This document shows positions 54,647 to 63,380 of a DNA stretch of 64,000 nt, piece by piece. The stretch comes from a virus. Both the position numbers and the translations under genes were made by a program. The stretch is from IMG/VR virus record IMGVR_UViG_3300017917_004222, positions 1 to 64,000 of that record; one strand, written 5' to 3'. The notes beneath the pieces are model-generated. The model worked only from the letters and a program-made list of their open reading frames with translations. It was not told the origin of the DNA and did not search any database. Within the stretch, counting starts at the first letter, position 1, and each line of letters begins with the position of its first letter.

Positions 54647-55021
54647 TTATACGTAGCTGGCGTTGCGAGTTTGTTGATCGAAAAATATGCTGAGTATCTC
54701 AGCGTTGGTTGTGCTGACCTGTTGCAACAACAGTTCAATCAGCACACCGTTGTCTTGTGGGAAGATGTTGATTTGACTCACAAAAAGTCTAGGGTCGCCG
54801 CCGGCCAAGCGCTGCACTTCACTCACAATGCCTTGACTGGTGGCTTCCACTTGGTTTTCAAACAAGAAGTCCCAGATCACAGTTCCGTAACCTGGGCGGC
54901 CCGGCAACTCGCCCTGCCGTATGTTAAAGGCATTGAGAAAGTCGCGTTTGATCAATTCAAAGTCAGTTAGGGTAAACTTTTTGAATTGGCCTTGTGTGTT
55001 GAAACCAATGTATGTAGGCAT
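54647..55021 (-). CDS. 25: Baseplate wedge subunit gp25-like (124 aa)
   Basis: FTLTDFELIKRDFLNAFNIRQGELPGRPGYGTVIWDFLFE matches the GPW/gp25 family, including the EPR-like core motif region (GDPRLFVSQINIFPQDNGV). In T4 and related contractile systems gp25 nucleates sheath assembly. Standard length. Confidence 0.93.
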   Translation of the reverse strand: MPTYIGFNTQGQFKKFTLTDFELIKRDFLNAFNIRQGELPGRPGYGTVIWDFLFENQVEATSQGIVSEVQRLAGGDPRLFVSQINIFPQDNGVLIELLLQQVSTTNAEILSIFFDQQTRNASYV

Positions 55022-55029
55022 ACTGATAT

Positions 55030-56547
55030 TTACCTGGCTTGATTGATGTAGACATCACCGGAGTTTCTCAGCACAATCTGCTGAACTTCTGCAAACAGTC
55101 TAGCAATGACTTCTTGTAATCTTGCAATCTCAGCTTCGGTTGAACTCTGGGCCTGTGTGAGCGTGCCAATCAAGCTGGTGCTTTGATCCCGCTGCAATGT
55201 TCCTTGTGCAATGGCTGCCAGTGTTTGCAACCTTGGACCAGACTGATACACAATTTGTAAATATTCCTCTTGCAGTGCGAACAACTGCTCGGGCGTGATG
55301 TTTCCGGTATCACGATACACCTGTAGTCGGTCTTGAATACTGGTGAGTGTGGCCACTGTGCTGGCGCCAAATCTAGACACAACATCAACAGCCAACACCG
55401 AACTGTTGACTTCTTTTGGCAGCGGATTCGGAATCTTGGCACTGGAAAGAATTCGTGCGGCAGCGGCGTTGACTGTGGCTCTGGAAATGGTGTTCACTGC
55501 CGGTACTGGTACTCGTGTGCCACGCTCGCCCCCACCGCCGCCAAACAGCGAGCCCACTAGATTTACTGCGAACCCAGCCATGCTGCCCAGCTTGCTAAGG
55601 GCACCAGACACACCCTGCACCAGGGGCGAATTCTTGACCCAGGCAGCGGCTTGTGCCACACCCTTGGATGCCACGCTGGCCAGGGCACCGATTGAGCTGG
55701 ATGCCATGTTGGCAATGCTGACACCCAGTTGCTTGATCTGCTGCACCCCTTCGGTCATGAGTTTTTGTTGAACAAACGACTGCAGGTTGCCATTGGACAA
55801 CATGCCTTCGATGTTCTTGATGCCATCTTTGCCGGTCCATACCGACGAACTGGACAGCACATCTGACAGTGGGTTTTTGCCGCCGGCCAAGAACTTGTCA
55901 AATGTGCCAGGCTTGAGATAACCAGCTGCTTCTAACTGGGTTGCATTCAGCGCATATTTGCCGATACCATTTTCGGTGACACTGTTAACAGCCTGTCCAA
56001 ACTCTTTTTGTACCCCTGCCATGGCTGCCGACAGTTGCTGTGTGGACAAATTTGGGATCTGTGATGTCAACCCCGAAACAGACTTGGCGTATTCGCCCAC
56101 AGTCAACGGATCCGGAAGTGCAGTGGTGTTGATTTTGATTCCAACAGATGCTGCTGATTTTGCTCCAGCATCTGCAAATGCAGCTAGGTTGGGCACAGAA
56201 TCCACAACTCTTGTGCTGACTTGACTGAGCAGTGTGGCTGGTTGCAGCGATGTCAACGTGGTTGAGATTCCCGACACTTGTTGCAACAACGGTGCTGCTG
56301 CAGAAATCAATCCGTCAGCCACTTGTGTTGCTGCACTGAGCACATTGCCTGACTTGAATCCCACAAGGCTGCCCGACTTGATCTGTTGTTCAAAAATTGC
56401 CTTGGCTTGGTCCAAGGTCATGCCAGCTGGGCCTTTGATTTCAAAAACACGTGACGAACCTGGTGTGGCCACTAGAGTCGCTGCCAACTGGGCCGACGAC
56501 GAATTCAGTGAACCCGGCTCTGGAAGTTGGAATGTAAATGATGCCAT
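55030..56547 (-). CDS. Baseplate-region structural protein of unknown fold (505 aa)
   Basis: Ala/Ser/Val-rich. N-terminal MASFTFQLPEPGSLNSSSAQL and an EIKGPAGMTLDQAKAIFEQQIKSG segment, a long middle rich in small residues (NMASSSIGALASVASKGVAQAAAW), a Gly-rich turn (LFGGGGGERGTRVPVP) and a C-terminal coiled coil (QSSTEAEIARLQEVIARLFAEVQQIVL). Between gp5- and gp25-like genes, so a hub component is likely. The coiled coil may act like a tape or fibre bundle. No homologue recognised. Confidence 0.75.
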   Translation of the reverse strand: MASFTFQLPEPGSLNSSSAQLAATLVATPGSSRVFEIKGPAGMTLDQAKAIFEQQIKSGSLVGFKSGNVLSAATQVADGLISAAAPLLQQVSGISTTLTSLQPATLLSQVSTRVVDSVPNLAAFADAGAKSAASVGIKINTTALPDPLTVGEYAKSVSGLTSQIPNLSTQQLSAAMAGVQKEFGQAVNSVTENGIGKYALNATQLEAAGYLKPGTFDKFLAGGKNPLSDVLSSSSVWTGKDGIKNIEGMLSNGNLQSFVQQKLMTEGVQQIKQLGVSIANMASSSIGALASVASKGVAQAAAWVKNSPLVQGVSGALSKLGSMAGFAVNLVGSLFGGGGGERGTRVPVPAVNTISRATVNAAAARILSSAKIPNPLPKEVNSSVLAVDVVSRFGASTVATLTSIQDRLQVYRDTGNITPEQLFALQEEYLQIVYQSGPRLQTLAAIAQGTLQRDQSTSLIGTLTQAQSSTEAEIARLQEVIARLFAEVQQIVLRNSGDVYINQAR

Positions 56548-56551
56548 GATT

Positions 56552-58054
56552 TTACCTCGCTATGATTTCTACGCCGCCCGGCAGTGGTGTGGCACCTGGT
56601 GGCGGTGTTGGTGTTCCTTGTTCAAACTCCACGCTGACTTCAACACCTTTGTTGTGCCAGGGGTATGGTTCATGAGTGGGGGCTCGACTGACAATGCTCT
56701 GCAGCGATCCTGGTGCTTGTTGCCAACCCGAGCTGGTGTCAAACTTGGTGTCATCCAGCATGGTGGTTTCGGTTCCCTTGGGAGCAGTCACTGATGGGGC
56801 AGGGGCTGAATTGAGATCAATACCAGTGGCACTGAAAATCAAGCTACCGCCGCCGCTCCAGCTGCCAGCAGATGAACTTTGAAGAGCCAGTGTACCATCA
56901 GATTTTACACCAATGCCACTGCGGCTGTAGATGTTCAGCTTGTCTTGTGAAATCAAGTTGAGCTTTTTGGTGGCATCCAGTGTGATGTCGGCGTCGGCTC
57001 GCACATTGAAATTGCGCTTGGCATACATGTTGATGTCCTGGTCAGCATGCATGTTCAAGTCACCCTGTGTTCTAAGATTGATAGAGTTGGCTGCATACAC
57101 GTCCACAGTGCCCTCTGAACCCAGTTCAATCCAAGTCTGTCCGTTGGCATGAACAAAATACATGAAGTTGCCGCTGTCGCTCATGAGAATCTGATGCCCA
57201 GCCGATGTTCTGAATCGCATGAGCTTTTCATTGCCGTTGATGTCGCCATCGTCCATGACCAGGGTATGTCCACCCATGCGCCCAATCACTCGCATGTCGT
57301 TGGGAGTCAGCTGGCCAGCATCGGCACGAGATTTGAGGTTTTCCGGTGACATGCCACCTTGATAAATGGGGGTGCCTGGCGTACTGATACCGTAGCACTG
57401 ACTGGGACTTTCGCGCTGGCTGCTGGACATGATGGGGCCGCGCTCAAAATCGTTGATCAAGCCTTGTTGGAACATCACCGCAGCCACAGCACTTTGCACC
57501 GGACGAGGCTTGTCACTAAATCTACCCGAGCCCTCGTATGCTTGGTTGTTGATGTTGATTTCAGTCACAGGCAATCGGGCCGCTTGCGAAAAATACGCGG
57601 CCTGATTTGCATTCTCGGGCACAAAGTTGCTGCTGGCGCCAATTGCTGGCACCATGTAGCCCACGCTCTGCTCGGGTACTACGCCAATGTAAAACCCTTG
57701 GCTGCGGTCGCCGTTGGCAAAAATACACAACACAGTCAGCCCAACATCAGGGGGCGTAAACCACATGCCATAACTGTTGGGGTTGCCTGGGTAAGCACCG
57801 TCCCCGCTGTTGCCCGAGCTTGGCGGAGTGTAGCCAAAGAAGCTGGGCAAATAGCTGACTGTGGTCCACTTGCTGCTGTCGTCGGGATCGCCGTCGGCAA
57901 AGGTGGCAATGTACACTTGCAAGCGGCCGCTGCGGGTTGGGTCAATGTTGTTTTTGACTATGCCATAAAACGGACCAAATTCCGTGGGCACATCACCACG
58001 GTCCATTTTGTAGTTGACCGGGCGTCCACGACTGCGCTGATTATCTTGTGCCAT
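56552..58054 (-). CDS. 5: Baseplate hub/tail spike gp5-like (500 aa)
   Basis: Residues about 20-160 are the OB-fold of the gp5/VgrG family (TEFGPFYGIVKNNIDPTRSGRLQVYI...GLTVLCIFANGDRSQGFYIGVVP). Residues about 315-420 (INLRTQGDLNMHADQDINMYAKRNFNV...) form the triple beta-helix spike. The lysozyme domain inserted in T4 gp5 is not visible. Role: membrane-puncturing spike. Confidence 0.92.
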   Translation of the reverse strand: MAQDNQRSRGRPVNYKMDRGDVPTEFGPFYGIVKNNIDPTRSGRLQVYIATFADGDPDDSSKWTTVSYLPSFFGYTPPSSGNSGDGAYPGNPNSYGMWFTPPDVGLTVLCIFANGDRSQGFYIGVVPEQSVGYMVPAIGASSNFVPENANQAAYFSQAARLPVTEININNQAYEGSGRFSDKPRPVQSAVAAVMFQQGLINDFERGPIMSSSQRESPSQCYGISTPGTPIYQGGMSPENLKSRADAGQLTPNDMRVIGRMGGHTLVMDDGDINGNEKLMRFRTSAGHQILMSDSGNFMYFVHANGQTWIELGSEGTVDVYAANSINLRTQGDLNMHADQDINMYAKRNFNVRADADITLDATKKLNLISQDKLNIYSRSGIGVKSDGTLALQSSSAGSWSGGGSLIFSATGIDLNSAPAPSVTAPKGTETTMLDDTKFDTSSGWQQAPGSLQSIVSRAPTHEPYPWHNKGVEVSVEFEQGTPTPPPGATPLPGGVEIIAR

Positions 58055-58057
58055 GTG

Positions 58058-60811
58058 TTATGTCTCTTTGTTGATTTTTTGTGCTAGATTCGTCGCTGTG
58101 AGGCTGTTGGTTTCCAGCAATGCATTATTTGTCAGTCTTTTCACCACTGGTAGATCAAATGTGGCCACTACTTCTTCTGCTCCGCCTATGCCCGATGTTG
58201 GCGGTTGTGGTGGCGACGAGAAGTCCAGCGTGGGCGCAGGTTGTTGATTTGGCACGTTGGTTCCTTGCACTGTTCTAGCAGATGCAACCAGTGGTGCCGG
58301 CATCATGGGCAAGTTTGCCCTACCAAATTGCCCAGCTGATACCGATCCTGTGACCCCGCCAGTTGAAATTACAGAGGTGCCTGCAGCTCGTAGTCCCAGC
58401 CCTGTTGACTGAGGCAACGACAGTCGAGCCTGCCCCGAGTCTGCTCGTGCCACTGCTTGGGGCGAGCTTAGACCAAAGTTGGCCGATGCTTGCGGGTTGT
58501 TTCTTGATGAATCAGAGTTCTCTAGCAATGACGGTGTTTGAATCGAGTATGCTTTGTTTGTGGGATTGGGTTTGAGATACAAGTACAGACCACCCTCAAT
58601 TGTTTGTTCAAACTTGCCCTGCTTGAAATCATTTGTTACTTTGTAACATTGGTACACACGGGTTGCTACCGAGGATGTTTTTCCACGGGGATCAATAACT
58701 CCAGAATCCGCATTGTAATCAAACGGACGATTCCAGTTGATTTCAAACATCACCTGAGCGCTCTCATAATTGATGCTACCGTCAGGATTGAACGGTCCGC
58801 TGGGCTGAACCTGTCGGCCATATGCCAGACTACCTTGTTGAATCCATGCAGGATCGCCAAGAATTTTCATTTTGCATACAGCCAAGTCGCCTGGACTGTA
58901 CAAGCTGTCGGCCAGGCTGGCAGCCACTTCGTTGCCACGACCATCGCTACCTTGCCTAGATTCAGCGCTGGCGGGACTGTACTGATAGAATGGCTGATCG
59001 CGCTGAGCTTGTATTAGACTGCGGCGGGTCAGCTCGGCCAAGCTGTTGTTTGGATTGCTGCCACTGACAGTGATGTTGAACAATGTATTAAGCTGTTCTT
59101 GATAGTCCAAGACTTCAGTGTTTTCGCCAGTGAACCAATATTGATAGCTCTTGTGAACTCCTGGGAACTTGGGAGGCGCAAAATATTTACTTTCGTAGTT
59201 GGTCAGTTGATATTTGCTGATAACAAACGTCACCCGCTGAGCATAATCATTTCGCAGATCGTCGTAAGGTTCTATCTGTTCGCTGTAGGAAGTAATGTGA
59301 AACCAGCTTACTGGCTTTGTCTGCCCGTCTTTGGCTACTTCATCACCTGTTGTGGCATCAATTTGTGTTGTGGCTTGGTTGTAAACGTAGCTGCTGTTTC
59401 GAATGGCCAGTTCAATAGCTTGCACAATCTGCATGCCTGCTGTGATTGCATAATTTTTGCTGGTAGTGTCCTTGGACAAACGGTCCTGATTCACATTGCT
59501 GGGACTTTGGCTGGTTGGCGCAGCCATTGGTGTTTGTGCATCTTCTTTTTTGTTGCCCACCAATACCACTGTGGCGTCGCGAATTTCCTCAGCCCCTTCG
59601 GCAAACTCAATCCGATATTCGTCGGCAATGCGAGCCCTGGCGTTTGGCCCTACCAAGAGAGTGCGCTGAAACTCGTTCAGGGCGGCCATGAGACCTTGTT
59701 TGATATATCGTTTGGCACTAGGCGCCGAGTTGGCTTTTGAAGGATTGCCAGCTCTATCAAGTCCTCTCAACACACGTGGGTCTGACTCTGCTGTCTGTCG
59801 ACCTCGCTGGTCGACTGTGACCGAATCCGCATACACAGTGCCACCGCCCAGCAATTGTCCCACAGTGATTTCGCTCAACTGAATGTCGTACGGAATAGTT
59901 CCGCGCTTGGTTCCAAACCCAATGCCTTGCCCATACGGAAGGCACTCAAAATCATAGGTTACTGTTTTGTTTGATATGCCCCAGTTGATTTTTGCAATAC
60001 GGAAAGGAATGTACTTTTCCACAATTGCACTGGGGTCGGTGCGAGCACCTGCGCCGGGTTCAGAGATGCCAGTCACTAGGTTGCCGTTGGCGTCGTAGCC
60101 GTAAAATTTTAGCACCATGAGATATGCCGAGGCACCGTAATTTATAGTGCCACCAGCGCCCCGGGGCGCCTGATCTTGCACAGCTTGATATATGCGGTCG
60201 ATTAGACTGATACCATTGGGTTCTACTACCGTAAACTTCAAAGTAGCTGCCGAGTGTGCAGATCTAGTAGCCTTGCCAGCAGTGAGCGTCACTAGTTCAA
60301 TATCGTCAATGTAAAAATCAAGATCAAATGCCGGGTTTCTACCAGCATTGGCTTGATTTGCCTCGGTGGTGTCAGCTGCAATACTTTTGCTAGCCAGGGC
60401 CTTTTGGAATCCACCAACGTTGTCTGGTGCACCACCGCTTTGAAACAAAAGATTGTACGAATTCACAACCTTGCGATCGCCGCCCATGAAAGCGTTGTAT
60501 TGCCCCGGAGTCAACAAATAAACACTGGCTCGGTAGGTGTAACTGGCATAGTTAGACAACACATTGGGGCGAGGATCAACCCGGTCAATTGTTTGATTTC
60601 CTGCGGCGTTGACATTTAATTGACTGCCAACAAGGGTCGGTCCGGCGCTGTCATCGGCCTTGCGATTGTCTCCTGGTGCAGCCGCAGATGCAGCGCCAGG
60701 CACAGGTGAACTCACTGTGCTGATGCTGTTGCCGTTGGGACGGAAACTGGAACTTTTTACGCCCGGATCCGTCGCAGGATTGACCGGCTGCGGAGCATTG
60801 ATTTCACTCAT
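58058..60811 (-). CDS. Baseplate hub-region structural protein (917 aa)
   Basis: Middle region has YRASVYLLTPGQYNAFMGGDRK (about 95-115), LDFYIDDIELVTLTAG, FRIAKINWGISNKTVTYDFECLPYGQGIGFGTKRG (about 270-305) and FEINWNRPFDYNADSGVIDPRG. Both ends are disordered and rich in Ser/Pro/Gln. Lies between gp53- and gp5-like genes, where a gp27-like hub or tube-attachment protein is expected; the large size argues for a fused or extended version. Confidence 0.75.
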   Translation of the reverse strand: MSEINAPQPVNPATDPGVKSSSFRPNGNSISTVSSPVPGAASAAAPGDNRKADDSAGPTLVGSQLNVNAAGNQTIDRVDPRPNVLSNYASYTYRASVYLLTPGQYNAFMGGDRKVVNSYNLLFQSGGAPDNVGGFQKALASKSIAADTTEANQANAGRNPAFDLDFYIDDIELVTLTAGKATRSAHSAATLKFTVVEPNGISLIDRIYQAVQDQAPRGAGGTINYGASAYLMVLKFYGYDANGNLVTGISEPGAGARTDPSAIVEKYIPFRIAKINWGISNKTVTYDFECLPYGQGIGFGTKRGTIPYDIQLSEITVGQLLGGGTVYADSVTVDQRGRQTAESDPRVLRGLDRAGNPSKANSAPSAKRYIKQGLMAALNEFQRTLLVGPNARARIADEYRIEFAEGAEEIRDATVVLVGNKKEDAQTPMAAPTSQSPSNVNQDRLSKDTTSKNYAITAGMQIVQAIELAIRNSSYVYNQATTQIDATTGDEVAKDGQTKPVSWFHITSYSEQIEPYDDLRNDYAQRVTFVISKYQLTNYESKYFAPPKFPGVHKSYQYWFTGENTEVLDYQEQLNTLFNITVSGSNPNNSLAELTRRSLIQAQRDQPFYQYSPASAESRQGSDGRGNEVAASLADSLYSPGDLAVCKMKILGDPAWIQQGSLAYGRQVQPSGPFNPDGSINYESAQVMFEINWNRPFDYNADSGVIDPRGKTSSVATRVYQCYKVTNDFKQGKFEQTIEGGLYLYLKPNPTNKAYSIQTPSLLENSDSSRNNPQASANFGLSSPQAVARADSGQARLSLPQSTGLGLRAAGTSVISTGGVTGSVSAGQFGRANLPMMPAPLVASARTVQGTNVPNQQPAPTLDFSSPPQPPTSGIGGAEEVVATFDLPVVKRLTNNALLETNSLTATNLAQKINKET

Positions 60812-60812
60812 G

Positions 60813-61115
60813 TCAATATCCTAGTGTCGATTTAAGGGTTGTGCCCTTGGGTAGATAGATGGTAACCCCTGCGGCAAAATCCAAAGGAGGTGCAGTGAGT
60901 GCGTTGGGGTTGCGTTGATAGAACACCCACCACAGGTTGCTGTTTTGATACAAGTCATGTGCCAGCAGGTCAGGCCTGTACTGATATGTTTGTGTGATGG
61001 TCCACAGCTGGTCATCGTTTTCTTTGGGTATGGGTCGATTCACCATGACATCAAGAAAGAACTGACTGTAGCCAGTGAGATAATACGGACTTGTGGCATC
61101 GTAATTTGCAGCCAT
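60813..61115 (-). CDS. 53: Baseplate wedge subunit gp53-like (100 aa)
   Basis: TGYSQFFLDVMVNRPIPKENDDQLWTITQTYQYRPDLLAHDLYQNSNLWWVFYQRNPN is the core of gp53/LysM-like wedge proteins; the end (FAAGVTIYLPKGTTLKSTLGY) fits the family. T4 gp53 is longer (about 196 aa), so this is a compact form. Joins wedges around the hub in T4. Start overlaps the previous stop by one base. Confidence 0.87.
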   Translation of the reverse strand: MAANYDATSPYYLTGYSQFFLDVMVNRPIPKENDDQLWTITQTYQYRPDLLAHDLYQNSNLWWVFYQRNPNALTAPPLDFAAGVTIYLPKGTTLKSTLGY

Positions 61116-62368
61116 TACCAGAACCCTCCTCTAAGCAGACGTCCATTAGCAAACCCTTCCAGACTGAACTGCTGGCTCACTTGCGATCGTGTTTGAACCG
61201 GCAACAGAATCACGCTCACCTGCATTTTGGTAGGCACATACGTGGCGTTGGTGGTTGTGGGTGTGTTGACGTTTTGCGACAACACATCAGGTTCGGGCGG
61301 CCTAGGCACAGCGTTTGGAAACAAATTGGCGTTTTTGAGACGATTGGCCATGGACATGAACGGGCCTGCTTGAGTTATACCGCTGGACCTAGAGTTGCGG
61401 TTTTCCAAGTTCACACCAATTTGATTGGGTGCGTCGGCTCGTATGTAGTCCACATCTGCTGGCAGGCTGTAGGTAAAATTGGTCACCAAGCAGGGGTGAT
61501 TGTTGAAGTGATTGGGACCAAATCCCGAAATGTACACCAAGGGCGGCGGTGTGCCAGCCTGGGCATCCTTGCCGTAAAACATCTTGGTCACAGATCTAAA
61601 AAAGTGTATCACAGCCAGCAAATACTGTGCTTCCACTGTGTCTTGTGCTGTGAATTGCCCGGTCACTGTGATTTCGTTTACAGCGCTGTTCTTGTAGAAA
61701 TAACCACGGTAGTTGCTGTGTATGAGGTCATAGCGATCGTAGTTGGCCACATACTGTGTGTCAACTGTGGGTGTGTACGGAAAAATCACACCCTTTTCTT
61801 TGAGCGGGGCCAGAATGCCTGCATTAGACCCTGCATACAGATAATTGGCTCCCGGAGCCAACGTGATCCTGAAACGCCAATCATCGTTGTTGCCAATGTT
61901 TCTGCGAGCCGACAGCGTTTTTTGATTACGTGCTCGATCACGAGCAGCCGCTTCAGTAGCTGCAGCCTCGCGTTCGCGCTGTTCAGCATTCACCTGCTGT
62001 GCAGCTACTGAACCTGCAGGCAACTGTTCACCTGTTACTGGGTCAAACACAAATTCAGGATTGTTTGGCACGCTGGCTGCGGGCACTGGCTGGGGCGTAC
62101 TCACTTCTGCTGCTGGTGGCGGGGGCGCAGGCGGGGGCGGTGTTATTTGTGTGGTTGAGGGTGGTCTCACAGGATTTGCTGTGGTACCAGATGTGGCCCG
62201 CAACTGCTGGTATAGCGATTGCAGTCGCTTGTCAAGATCAAAGATCTGCAGGGTCAGCTGTGTTTGAGTAGTGGACCCAGGAGGAGCCACAGCCAACTGT
62301 TGCCGTAGCACTCGTAATGCATTCTCTATAGGAGTTATTTGTGATTCTATTTCTGAGCGTGTGGCCAT
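61115..62368 (-). CDS. Baseplate/tail tube-associated structural protein (417 aa)
   Basis: N-terminal coiled coil (ENALRVLRQQLAVAPP, LQIFDLDKRLQSLYQQL), a Pro-rich linker (TPPPPAPPPPAAEVSTPQP), then a beta-rich domain with NNDDWRFRITLAPGANYLY, NYRGYFYKNSAVNEITVTGQFTAQDTVEAQYLLAVIHFFRSVTKMFYG and FNNHPCLVTNFTYSLP. The latter region recurs in marine T4-like phages as a virion protein. It may correspond to gp48/gp54 (tube cap). First gene of the late operon. Confidence 0.75.
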   Translation of the reverse strand: MATRSEIESQITPIENALRVLRQQLAVAPPGSTTQTQLTLQIFDLDKRLQSLYQQLRATSGTTANPVRPPSTTQITPPPPAPPPPAAEVSTPQPVPAASVPNNPEFVFDPVTGEQLPAGSVAAQQVNAEQREREAAATEAAARDRARNQKTLSARRNIGNNDDWRFRITLAPGANYLYAGSNAGILAPLKEKGVIFPYTPTVDTQYVANYDRYDLIHSNYRGYFYKNSAVNEITVTGQFTAQDTVEAQYLLAVIHFFRSVTKMFYGKDAQAGTPPPLVYISGFGPNHFNNHPCLVTNFTYSLPADVDYIRADAPNQIGVNLENRNSRSSGITQAGPFMSMANRLKNANLFPNAVPRPPEPDVLSQNVNTPTTTNATYVPTKMQVSVILLPVQTRSQVSQQFSLEGFANGRLLRGGFW

Positions 62369-62384
62369 GTCTAGTTTCCTGTAT

Positions 62385-62393
62385 CTTATTTAC
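62385..62393 (-). promoter_or_regulatory. Possible late promoter of the baseplate operon
   Basis: Minus-strand GGTAAATAAGATAC resembles the late core TATAAATA, 17-25 nt before the first baseplate gene; the ribosome site CAGGAAA follows. Confidence 0.5.
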
Positions 62394-62424
62394 CCAAAAA
62401 ATTTTCGGCGTAGATTATGAAAGG

Positions 62425-62452
62425 TTGACAGCGCTTACTTTTGTGTTACAAT
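62425..62452 (+). promoter_or_regulatory. Sigma70-type promoter of the late sigma gene
   Basis: TTGACA (62425-62430), 16-bp spacer, TACAAT (62447-62452), divergent from the baseplate operon. Confidence 0.85.
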
Positions 62453-62477
62453 AATTACATAGGAGATATCTCAACCC

Positions 62478-63368
62478 ATGACCATACCCAAGACCTCGCC
62501 CCGGGTCAATTACCTCAACAACCGGGACATTCTCAAAGAAATTCACCTTAGCAAGAACACATACTGCTCATTCCTTGATCCTGTTAACGATCATCAATAC
62601 GACATAATTCTTGCCAGCGTTGACATGATCGGCCCGCGCACAGTGGCAGAAGCACAAAGCAATCGTGCAGACCGTATCAAGCGCGAGACCGGCGAAGCGG
62701 TTGACCCAGTTAGTATTCCCACCAGTGATCTAGTGTTTAGAGTCATGACCTGGGAACACATACCCATGGCGCCCAAAAAGCCGCCCAAGGCGGCCAACAA
62801 AAAGCGCAAAGTAGAAGACATTTTGGATCTTGACGACATCACCAGCGATGTGGAAGATCTAGTTGACGAGCCCATTGGAGATCCCACTCATGTGCGAGTA
62901 AACTTTCCGCCCTTTTTTCACTATCGGATTGACAGCAATCAACAGCCGTTCTTGGTTGGCAAGAGTCACTGGCAAGGCGATTTGCACACCGGGCACTACA
63001 GCCGAGAACATGGACAAATGACCAAGAAACTGGCCATGATGTTCATGAAGCTGTGCGAACGCTATGCCACTAGATCCAACTGGCGCGGTTACACCTACAA
63101 CGAAGAAATGCGCGGCCAGGCCCTGTTGCAGCTGAGTCAGATTGGCCTGCAATTTGACGAGAGCAAGAGTCAAAACCCCTTTGCTTACTACACCGCTGCC
63201 ATTACCAACAGCTTCACCAGGATCCTCAACATTGAGAAAAAGAATCAAAACATACGCGACGACATCTTGGAAATGAACGGGCTCAATCCATCATGGACTC
63301 GACAAAACTCCGGCGCACCCAGCATGGCTGACATGTCCGGACCGGTTGTTTCTAGCTTGGATGAGTAA
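62478..63368 (+). CDS. 55: Late-transcription sigma factor gp55-like (296 aa)
   Basis: Central and C-terminal segments MTKKLAMMFMKLCERYATRSNWRGYTYNEEMRGQALLQLSQIGLQFDESKSQNPFAYYTAAITNSFTRILNIEKKNQNIRDDILEMNG match the sigma region-2-like core of T4 gp55. N-terminal 150 residues are an extra domain with a basic/acidic linker (KKPPKAANKKRKVEDILDLDDI). It directs host RNA polymerase to TATAAATA-type late promoters. Longer than T4 gp55 (185 aa). Confidence 0.92.
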   Translation: MTIPKTSPRVNYLNNRDILKEIHLSKNTYCSFLDPVNDHQYDIILASVDMIGPRTVAEAQSNRADRIKRETGEAVDPVSIPTSDLVFRVMTWEHIPMAPKKPPKAANKKRKVEDILDLDDITSDVEDLVDEPIGDPTHVRVNFPPFFHYRIDSNQQPFLVGKSHWQGDLHTGHYSREHGQMTKKLAMMFMKLCERYATRSNWRGYTYNEEMRGQALLQLSQIGLQFDESKSQNPFAYYTAAITNSFTRILNIEKKNQNIRDDILEMNGLNPSWTRQNSGAPSMADMSGPVVSSLDE

Positions 63369-63380
63369 TATACTGTTGTG

